Of a stretch of DNA of 64,000 nucleotides, positions 57,297 to 64,000 are shown in pieces (position 1 is the stretch's first letter; each line of letters begins with the position of its first letter). The stretch is from the NCBI GenBank assembly GCA_963759115.1, contig CAVWXT010000006.1, forward strand, positions 186,001-250,000, in the 5' to 3' direction. Source of the stretch: CAVWXT01 sp963759115 (GTDB taxonomy: Bacteria > Planctomycetota > Planctomycetia > Pirellulales > Thermoguttaceae). The notes beneath the pieces were generated by a model. The model saw nothing but the letters and a program-made list of their open reading frames with translations. It searched no databases and was not told where the DNA came from. A program made the translations under genes and the position numbers.

Positions 57297-57976
57297 CGGA
57301 CGCGTTCCTCAAAAGAAAGATACGTTAGACGCGGGAGGCTGAATCGGCCCCCGGCCCCCAGAAAGCGCGGCCCCCACAAAACGAAGGGTGGCCAGAAGCG
57401 TCAGCACGACCCCGATTGCGGCAACACCACGTTCTGAGCCCGACTGTAGCGTAGAACCCCCGCGCCGTGGTCGAAGCCATCTTCCACAATAGACTAAACC
57501 CCGCTTGGATTCAAGAGTTTCGCTTTCTGGAGGGAGCCCCGCCGATTCACCGATTCGTGACGCCGGGCGGCTCCTTTTTGCGCCCATTGTCACGTCGAAA
57601 TGGCCTGGGTTTTCCCTGGAAGTCGTGCCGATTCGTGTTACAATAGAAGGCGTTAGAGCGTTCTTCATCAGCCTGTCGCGCCGCGATCCTCGATTGCCAC
57701 GCCTATCCGAAGCGGGAGCGCAGGCCGATCATGCCGTGGCACGGGCCGAGTGGGACGCCCGTAAATCGTTATGCCACCGTTGCACGAAAATCGGAACTAT
57801 TGGGCCGTCGCGGGGTTTACCTTAATGGGCACGTCAGTTCGTGTGGTTGTGCGGGGGATGTGATTTCCAATCTTAGCGGGGGGTTCGGGCAATCATTGTC
57901 GAGCGGCGGCCATTCCGGCCCCGTTGTGTCTTGAATGCCCGATGCGTTGCTGCTGGCCGAGAAGGAGGCCGTTGCC
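57297..57976. other. Divergent gap between gspE and the EF-hand gene
   Basis: About 680 bp holding promoters in both directions but no gene I can support. Small open frames here are Arg/Pro-rich in all directions. A GAAGGAGG site is at 57961-57968. No hairpin-pair element was seen. Confidence 0.45.
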
Positions 57977-59068
57977 GTGCGAGTAGTCGGGAAGTATTTG
58001 GTGGTGATCGGCGTCCTGCTTTGCACGAGCGTGGCGCTTGCCCAAGGTCGGGGCGGCCGTGGTGGCGGCGGCTACGGTGGTGGCGGCGGCGGCTTTGGCG
58101 GCGGCCGCGGTGGCGGCGGTGGCGGCGGCTTTGGCGGTGGCGGCCGTGGTGGTCAGCCGCCTTCGCCCGAAGAGCGAAGCGCCCGGATGGAGGAAATGCT
58201 CAAACGCCTGGACACCAACGGCGATGGAATGCTGGACGAGAATGAGCTCAGCAGCGGCCCAGGCCGCTTCATGGTGGACCGGATCTTCGGCCAATTGGGA
58301 ATCCAGCCAACGTATCCGATCGCCATCGCCGACCTCAAACAGGCCATGGAAAAGGCCTATCAGGCCGGAGGCCCCGGCGGTCCTCAAGGCGGCCGGGGCG
58401 GTCGAGGTTCCCAAGGCGGCCGGGGTCAGCGGGGCCCCCGCAACATGCCGCCGGGATCTGCCGTAGCCAATTCGCCAAACTCTGCGGGCGGACCGACGGC
58501 TATGGGTTTCGGCGCGCCCGGCGACACCGCGAAACCGACAGCGGCTTCGGCGGCAACCGCCAGTCCGGGCGGAGCCGACCAGATCCGCGCCCTGGCCGAG
58601 GCCATTGTGAAAAAATACGACAAGAACGGCGACAGCCGTCTGGACAAGGACGAATGGCCCGCGACCGGTAGGTGGGGGACTTTCGCCGACGCCAATCGCT
58701 CCGGCGGCGCCTCGGTCGGGGTGCCAGAGCTGATCCCTTATCTGACCGATCTGTCTCGTAACGGGAAACTGACGTCTTTGGACCCGCCCGACGGGCTCGT
58801 GGCATCAGCCGCATCCGATCCGGCCAGACCCGCTCGACCGAAGTCCGGACGATTTCTTACCGGCAAGGAACGGCTGCCCGCTGGGTTGCCCGACTGGTTC
58901 CTCAAAAGTGCCGATGATGACGGGCAGGTGACGATGGCCGAGCTCGCCGACAATTGGGCACCGGAAGAAGTGGTGGCCAAATTCGCCCAGTATGATCTCA
59001 ATCACGACGGCATTATCACGGTGGCCGAATGTCTGAAAGTGTTGAAGCAGCAATCCAACTCACGATGA
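57977..59068 (+). CDS. Exported EF-hand protein with glycine-rich segment
   Basis: I chose GTG 57977 because AGGAGG lies 8 nt upstream and a signal peptide follows at once (RVVGKYLVVIGVLLCTSVAL, then AQG). Residues about 23-60 are Gly/Arg-rich (GGGGYGGGGGGFGGGRGG). Four EF-hand-type calcium loops follow: D-T-N-G-D-G-M-L-D-E-N-E, D-K-N-G-D-S-R-L-D-K-D-E, D-D-D-G-Q-V-T-M-A-E and D-L-N-H-D-G-I-I-T-V-A-E, with Gly/Ala/Pro linkers between. About 363 residues. Probably a calcium-binding envelope or extracellular protein; such EF-hand proteins are common in Planctomycetota. No operon partner. Confidence 0.82.
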   Translation: MRVVGKYLVVIGVLLCTSVALAQGRGGRGGGGYGGGGGGFGGGRGGGGGGGFGGGGRGGQPPSPEERSARMEEMLKRLDTNGDGMLDENELSSGPGRFMVDRIFGQLGIQPTYPIAIADLKQAMEKAYQAGGPGGPQGGRGGRGSQGGRGQRGPRNMPPGSAVANSPNSAGGPTAMGFGAPGDTAKPTAASAATASPGGADQIRALAEAIVKKYDKNGDSRLDKDEWPATGRWGTFADANRSGGASVGVPELIPYLTDLSRNGKLTSLDPPDGLVASAASDPARPARPKSGRFLTGKERLPAGLPDWFLKSADDDGQVTMAELADNWAPEEVVAKFAQYDLNHDGIITVAECLKVLKQQSNSR

Positions 59069-59133
59069 GTTGGTCTTCCGCAGCTTGACCGCGTGTGTCG
59101 CGCCACCAGTAGTCTGACACACAGAAACTGTTT

Positions 59134-59196
59134 GGTGCGACGGGCAGCTTGTCTGCCCGTGTCCCCTGCACGGGCAGACAAGCTGCCCGTGGCACC
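59134..59196. repeat. I-type hairpin-pair element, 63 bp
   Basis: CGGGCAG-CTTGT-CTGCCCG and, inverted, CGGGCAG-ACAAG-CTGCCCG, bounded by GGTGC and GGCACC. It lies 66 nt after the EF-hand stop inside the 391-bp gap to 59460, which holds nothing else I recognise. Confidence 0.8.
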
Positions 59197-59459
59197 CGCC
59201 CCGACGTCTTGCCTTGTCACGTCCGACGGCTTTCCACCCTGTATCGCCTTCCTCTGGGTGGTATTCGCTGTCGCATTTCAGGCAATATGGCAATCTGCTG
59301 CCGCACTCTTTGAACGTGCGGACCGTAACGGTTGTGCGGATCGTAACGGATATTCTGATGGCGCAAGCTAAGAAAGCCGACTTTAACTGTTGACAGCGGC
59401 CCAAGAGAACCTGGAAGGGTCGCATCGTACCTCGATATAAAGATGACGGGACTGGTGCT

Positions 59460-60634
59460 ATGGGTAGCTTACAGAAAGAAGCTAAGCGAGTCGTGGCGGG
59501 GCTGGCATTCTGGATGATGTTGGCGAGCTGGGCTGCCTCCCAAGAGGATGGAAGCGCGGTTCAGCCAATCCCGTCGACCTCCCACTCGCAGCCGTGCGAG
59601 CGCTGTTTGGGGGCGACGCCGTGCCAGAACTGCGGCCATCGATCACTAGCGTTGTCGCCCGAGAACTGGCCACCCCCGTGCGGCGCGACCTCCTGCGATC
59701 CCTGCGACGAGTTCAAGTCTTGCCCGGAAGACAGCGACTACTACATTATTCCTCCGCGTTGCCCTTGGTACGCAGTGTTCGATGGGGCCGCCATTGTCCG
59801 CAATCCTCCCCAGACCGTCACCTTCGCCACGACGCCGTCGCCTCTCGCGGGCGGCTCGCCGGTCAGCGTCCTCTCGACCCATGAGTTCCACTACGACTTC
59901 GCCGCGGCGGGACGCGTCGTCGTCGGCCACACCTTCAACGAGTGCTACCAACTCGAAGGGGGCTACCTCAACATCTCCGAGTTGTCGAATACGGTGGGCG
60001 TGGCTGACCCCAACGGGCAGATCTTTTCGCCCTTCAGTCTGGTCGCCAACTCGCCTCTGGACTTTGTCCAAGCAGCGTACAGCGCTTCGTTGCAAAGCGT
60101 CGAGTTGAACGTTCGCCGCAAAATCCCCATGCCGGACCGCTTGACGGTGTCGGTCCTCTTCGGCGTCCGCTACATCGGCCTGCCCGAGGATTTCGATTTT
60201 CTGGCCCGACCGACCACCGGCACGAACACCGATATCCACGTGGCGACGAAGAACGAGATGGTCGGTCCGCAGATCGGCACCCGCTTCGAACTCTACGCCG
60301 ACAATCGCTGGTGGATGAACTGCGAAGTGAAAGCGGCCGTGTTGAACAACCGGGCCCAAGAATCGACCACCGGCAGCTTCACCGGCTTCGCGCGGGAAGA
60401 CCACACGGCCTTTGCCGGCGACCTGGCCCTGACGTTCGTCTACCGTTGGTCGCCCCACGTCTCGACGCACCTGGGCTACCAAGCCCTCTGGATCGAAGGC
60501 ATGGCCCAGCGCCCAACAACCTCGCGTCGAACATCGAGGTCCTCAGGCTCGCGCCCCCGGGCAACGCCCAGTTGAATCACATCTCGGGGACCGTCTATCA
60601 TGGTCCCGTCGCGGGCCTGGAAATCGGTTGGTAG
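59460..60634 (+). CDS. BBP7-type outer-membrane beta-barrel protein, second copy (one frameshift)
   Basis: A signal-like start (RVVAGLAFWMMLASWAASQE) is followed by a Cys-rich part (CERCLGATPCQNCGH; CGATSCDPCDEFKSC). Barrel strands follow that match the paralogue at 2484: LQSVELNVRRKIPMPDRLTV, SVLFGVRYIGLPEDF, MNCEVKAAVLNNRAQ and STHLGYQALWIEGMA. A frame change near 60515 restores the expected end N-L-A-S-N-I-E-V-L-R, then GTVYHGPVAGLEIGW. About 391 residues. Spacing of Cys clusters differs from the first copy. Role unknown; outer-membrane location is inferred from strand pattern and aromatic last residue. Confidence 0.75.
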
Positions 60635-60675
60635 ATTCCTCGCCGAGAGCCCGCGCAGACATTAGTTCGTCGATT

Positions 60676-60757
60676 GGGTGGCACGCCCTGAAAGGGCGTG
60701 CCGACGCGGGAAGACAGAATTGCGCGGCTCATCACGCCCTTTCAGGGCGTCCCACCC
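60676..60757. repeat. J-type hairpin-pair element, 82 bp
   Basis: GGCACGCCCT-GAA-AGGGCGTGCC on the left and ACGCCCT-TTC-AGGGCGT on the right, with GGGTGG and CCACCC outer ends; the two loops are complementary. It starts 42 nt after the BBP7 stop. The rest of the gap 60635-61155 has no gene I can support, though GTGCCAACTCC-like phrases recur. Confidence 0.8.
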
Positions 60758-61155
60758 CGAAAGACTTGCGGACCTTATTCGTGCGTGGTTCCCACGACCC
60801 GCACGTTCTGACTCGGCCGAAGTCGGCGGCTCGGGCCGTCGCTTGCCCCCGCCCCTGCGGAGTTGGCACAACTCCAATAGACTGCGAACCCTCGCAGGGC
60901 AAGTATGGCCCGCCACGATACGTCGCGGTCTGCTGCGAGGTGCTTTCCCGGTATGGCGTGGCCCGCCACGACGGCAGGCGAATGATCCGCAAACGCCGAT
61001 TTTTCCGGGCGTTATGGGGGTCCAAAAGGCGGGAATCGGGACGGTTAGCACTGGTAAATGGCCGGGTGCGGGATTAGAATGAGTGGATAGACTGTGATAA
61101 GCCAGCCGCGCTCGAGCGGTCCCGCCTAACTCAGCACACTTTCGGAGGTGTGACG

Positions 61156-64000
61156 ATGCGAATCCATCCGTCCATCAATCCCGGCCGCCTTGCGATCGTG
61201 GTCGCCGCCGTCGTCTGGCTGTCCCTTGGCAGTACCGCTTGGACTGTTGAGCCGGTGCCCGGCGCCGGGGCCGCAAAGCCTGCGGACAAAGATGCCAAGG
61301 CGACCTCCGAGAGCCTGGCGGCGGCCCCGGCGGCTGCACCCGCCGCTGAAACGGCGCCGCCCAAAGAGCCAAAACTGCGATTTCAGTTTCGCTTTCAACC
61401 GTGGAAGGAAGTGATCGACTGGTTCGCCCGAAAGGCCGACCTGTCGCTGGTGGCCGAGTTGTATCCCCAGGGCACCTTCAATTATGCCGACGACCGCGAG
61501 TACACGCCGGCCGAGGCTATCGATTTGTTGAACGGCGTGTTGTTGACCAAGGGCTTCACGCTGGTCCGTCGTGGCCGCATGTTGATGTTGATCAACCTGG
61601 AAGACGGCATCCCGCCCAACCTGGTTTCGTGGGTGCCGTTGAAAGATCTCGACAGCAAGGGCGAGTTCGAGTTGGTAAGCGTGCTGTTCAACTTGGAGCA
61701 ACTCGATCCGAAGGATGCCCAGACGGAGATTCAGAAGCTGTTGGGCCCCCAGGGCGCCGTGGTGCCTCTGTTCAAATCACGCCAAGTCCTGGTCACGGAT
61801 ACGGCCGGACAACTGCGGGTGGTTCGCGCGGTGCTGGAGCGGATCGAGGGGCCCGCGGCCGGATCGCCGGTCAGCGGCTCGCCGCAACTGATCGTGTACC
61901 CGATCGCCGGTGCGGACCCGCAGGCGGCGTTTCAAGTCCTGCAAACGCTCTTGGCCGGTCAGACGGACGTGAAGCTGAGCGTCGATATGAAGTCCAACAC
62001 GCTGACCGCCTTGGCCCGCCCCGCCACGCATGCCACGATCAGGGCCTACCTGGCCGAGTTGCAACACGAGGGACAACGCATCGACGTGATTCGCCTGGCG
62101 CGAATCGATCCGCAAACCGCCGTCCTCTCGATCAACAAGCTGTTCAGTTCCGGTGATCCGAAACTGGTTAACAACACGGCGCCGCAAGTGGATGCCGATC
62201 CCGCCAGCCGGCAACTGATGATCCGCGGCACCGACGTGCAGATCGTGCAGATTCGCGACTTGCTGGGAAAACTGGGCGAAAACCTGTCTCCCGCCGGCGG
62301 CCCCGGCAGAGGCGGCAAGATGCGGACCGTGCCGATGAGCGGTTCCGCAGCCAGCGCCGCGCTGGACCGCATCCAAGAGATCTGGCCGACCTTGGGGCGA
62401 ACGAACCAGATCCGCGTGGTCGGTCCGTCAGGGTCCGTTTTCAGCGGGCCGCCTGCCAATGCCAAGGAGGCCGACGAGCCGCAAGAGTCTCCCGGCCGCC
62501 AGCAAGGGCCAAAGGCGCCGGCGGTGCCGGCCGAGAAGAGCGTGCTGCCCGAGGACAAGCCCGCAGCGTCCAAACCGGCGGTTCCCGAGCCGGCCAAACC
62601 GGTGCCGGAAGAGCGCTCGGCAGGATTGCTCTTTGGCGCTCGGATCACGTATGTCGCCGAGCAATCCGAGGCGAAAGCTTCGCCCGAGCCCAAGACGCCC
62701 GAGCCCAAGACGCCGGAGCCCAAGACGCCGGAGCCCAAGACGCCGGCGCCGAAGACACCCGCGCCCATCATCATTATGCCCGGACCGAACGGTTTGACGC
62801 TGATGTCCGAGGATACCGAGGCCCTCGATGAACTCGAGCGGCTGCTGAGCACGGTTCTTGAGACCCAATCGAATGGTCGGGACGTGGCCGTCTTGTATCT
62901 CAAACACGCCAAGGCGGCCGACATCAAGTTGAAGCTCGACGACATCGTTGGCACCGGGCCGGCGACCGCGGTCTCTCCGCTGAGCCAGGCGTTGGGCGGC
63001 AACCAGGCCGCCGCCGCCCTGGGCAACATGGCAACGAACCGAAGAGTCCTCGCCACCGGTCAGATCAAGATTATTCCCGATGCCCGGCTGAACGCCCTGT
63101 TCGTCCAAGCCAACGGCACGGATCTGGACACCATCAAGCAATTGCTGGAGGTCCTCGATCTGGAGGAGAGTCCGGAGGAGACTTCCTTGGCGCCCAAGCC
63201 GCGGATGATCCCCGTGCTCCACACCCCCGTTGCCGAAGTGGCCGACATTATCCGACAAGTGTATGTCGACCGCATGGTTGAGAATCCCAACGCGGGTATG
63301 ATGGGCCGGGGAAACCCGATGGCCGCGCTGCTCATGCGAGGCATGATGGGTGGGATGGGGGGTGGTGGTATGGGTGGTGGTGGGGGTGGTGGTGGGGGTG
63401 GGAGAGGCCAGCGACAGCCAGGAGGCGGCCAGGGCGGCGGCCGCGAGGACGTGGTGAAACTCTCCCTCGGCGTCGATACGCGATCCAACTCGCTGATCGT
63501 GGCCGCGCCGGACTCCTTGTTCAAGGAGGTCAAGCAATTGGTCGAGCAACTCGACACGGCCGCCTCCGATCAAGACGAGGCCGTGCGCGTCGTCACCGTT
63601 CACCGCGCGAGCGTGGCGGCCGTGGGGCGAGCGATTGAAGCCATCGGTGGTGACACGGTTCAAGTCAACGGCAACACTCTGGCAGGCATGGCAGCGGCCC
63701 CTCAGATTCCGGCCTGGATGGCGGGATCTATGGGTATGGGTCGGCAGCCGGGCGCCGTGCGGGGACAGGGTGGCTTTGCGGGCGGTCAAGGCGGCTTTCG
63801 GGGCGGCCAAGGCGGCGGCTTCCAAGGCGGCCAAGGCGGCGGATTTCGAGGTGGCCAGGGCGGCGGATTCCAGGGTGGCCAAGCCGCTGGATTCCGCGGA
63901 GGTCAGGGCGGCGGCTTCCAGGGCGGCGGATTCCAGGGCGGTCAAGCCGGTCGCGGAGGCATGGGCGGCGGCATGGGCGGCATGGGCGGCGGCATGGGCG
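61156..64000 (+). CDS. Secretin N-domain protein with long Gly/Gln/Met-rich repeat, 3' end outside window
   Basis: Open from ATG 61156 (GGAGGTG 7 nt upstream) to the window edge, at least 948 residues with no frame break. A signal peptide (LAIVVAAVVWLSLGSTAWTV) and an Ala/Pro/Lys linker precede repeated secretin N1/NolW-type modules: PLKDLDSKGEFELVSVLFNL, IAGADPQAAFQVLQTLLAGQ, IRLARIDPQTAVLSINKLFS and AVLYLKHAKAADIKLKLDDI, each followed by a D-x-x-x-N-x-L strand such as DARLNALFVQANG and DTRSNSLIVAAPD. A K-T-P-E-P repeat lies near residue 515. The C-terminal visible part is G-G-Q-G-G-G-F-R/Q arrays (63770 on). No secretin core is visible, so it may be a pilotin- or scaffold-like paralogue of the gspD at 40493. 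Confidence 0.8.
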   Translation, partial: MRIHPSINPGRLAIVVAAVVWLSLGSTAWTVEPVPGAGAAKPADKDAKATSESLAAAPAAAPAAETAPPKEPKLRFQFRFQPWKEVIDWFARKADLSLVAELYPQGTFNYADDREYTPAEAIDLLNGVLLTKGFTLVRRGRMLMLINLEDGIPPNLVSWVPLKDLDSKGEFELVSVLFNLEQLDPKDAQTEIQKLLGPQGAVVPLFKSRQVLVTDTAGQLRVVRAVLERIEGPAAGSPVSGSPQLIVYPIAGADPQAAFQVLQTLLAGQTDVKLSVDMKSNTLTALARPATHATIRAYLAELQHEGQRIDVIRLARIDPQTAVLSINKLFSSGDPKLVNNTAPQVDADPASRQLMIRGTDVQIVQIRDLLGKLGENLSPAGGPGRGGKMRTVPMSGSAASAALDRIQEIWPTLGRTNQIRVVGPSGSVFSGPPANAKEADEPQESPGRQQGPKAPAVPAEKSVLPEDKPAASKPAVPEPAKPVPEERSAGLLFGARITYVAEQSEAKASPEPKTPEPKTPEPKTPEPKTPAPKTPAPIIIMPGPNGLTLMSEDTEALDELERLLSTVLETQSNGRDVAVLYLKHAKAADIKLKLDDIVGTGPATAVSPLSQALGGNQAAAALGNMATNRRVLATGQIKIIPDARLNALFVQANGTDLDTIKQLLEVLDLEESPEETSLAPKPRMIPVLHTPVAEVADIIRQVYVDRMVENPNAGMMGRGNPMAALLMRGMMGGMGGGGMGGGGGGGGGGRGQRQPGGGQGGGREDVVKLSLGVDTRSNSLIVAAPDSLFKEVKQLVEQLDTAASDQDEAVRVVTVHRASVAAVGRAIEAIGGDTVQVNGNTLAGMAAAPQIPAWMAGSMGMGRQPGAVRGQGGFAGGQGGFRGGQGGGFQGGQGGGFRGGQGGGFQGGQAAGFRGGQGGGFQGGGFQGGQAGRGGMGGGMGGMGGGMG

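Noticed and set aside
57505..57825. Possible small gene in the gspE-EF-hand gap
   Set aside because: No ribosome-binding site, composition not protein-like, no family resemblance.
58060..58160. Glycine-codon repeat as a mobile or structural DNA repeat
   Set aside because: It is in frame within the EF-hand protein after its signal peptide and explained by the Gly/Arg-rich segment.

Overview
The window looks like a chromosomal segment of a Planctomycetota bacterium (Pirellulales-like). This is inferred from gene content: a DUF1559 prepilin-like protein, two BBP7-type outer-membrane barrel proteins, Tat-exported Gfo/Idh/MocA oxidoreductases, Gly/Met-rich secretins, a PilM-PilN-type fusion inside a type II secretion (T2SS) cluster, and high GC with many short ECF/GYF/NIPSNAP-type genes. 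Many clearly conserved genes, including the essential glycyl-tRNA synthetase, are broken by single-base frame changes, mostly near G/C runs. The sequence therefore probably carries indel errors of a draft or long-read assembly, and most 'broken' genes here should be read as intact in life unless stated otherwise.

Layout. 1-2.1 kb: the 3' part of a large protein that resembles the C-terminus of SIR2/DUF4020-type defence proteins. 2.5-5.1 kb: a BBP7 barrel protein and a Gfo/Idh oxidoreductase. 5.1-7.3 kb: IS copy 1 (42-bp terminal inverted repeats). 7.3-11.3 kb: a GYF-domain membrane protein plus P-loop ATPase, divergent from an ECF sigma factor and its membrane partner. 11.7-13 kb: DUF1559 protein. 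13.3-16 kb: modABC molybdate transporter. 16.2-25 kb: hemerythrin-like protein, condensation-domain-like protein, lipoprotein and NIPSNAP pair, a fused alpha/beta hydrolase-C45 acyltransferase region, CPBP protease, GYD protein. 25.1-29.8 kb: RND pump remnant, IS110 element, a YtrA-type GntR regulator, and IS copy 2, which separates that regulator from the ABC transporter (29.8-32 kb) it would normally precede. 32.3-34 kb: glyS. 34.4-40.1 kb: Gfo/Idh plus a very large GH2-like protein. 40.5-57.3 kb: a T2SS/type IV pilus-like region with a secretin on the + strand and gspE-F-G-H-I-J-K, pilMN-like and pilO-like genes on the - strand. 57.9-64 kb: EF-hand protein, second BBP7 protein, and a second secretin-domain protein that runs off the window.

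The most unusual structure is not a gene. At least fifteen short inverted-repeat elements, built from one or two perfect hairpins with 2-5 nt loops and often bounded by GTAG...CTAC, sit mostly within about 70 nt 3' of stop codons. Their stems are unrelated in sequence but share architecture and position. In three genes the element's own GTAG supplies the TAG stop codon. One element lies in frame inside the leader of gspI, and another family is shared with the ends of the two IS copies. No rRNA, tRNA or CRISPR array was recognised.
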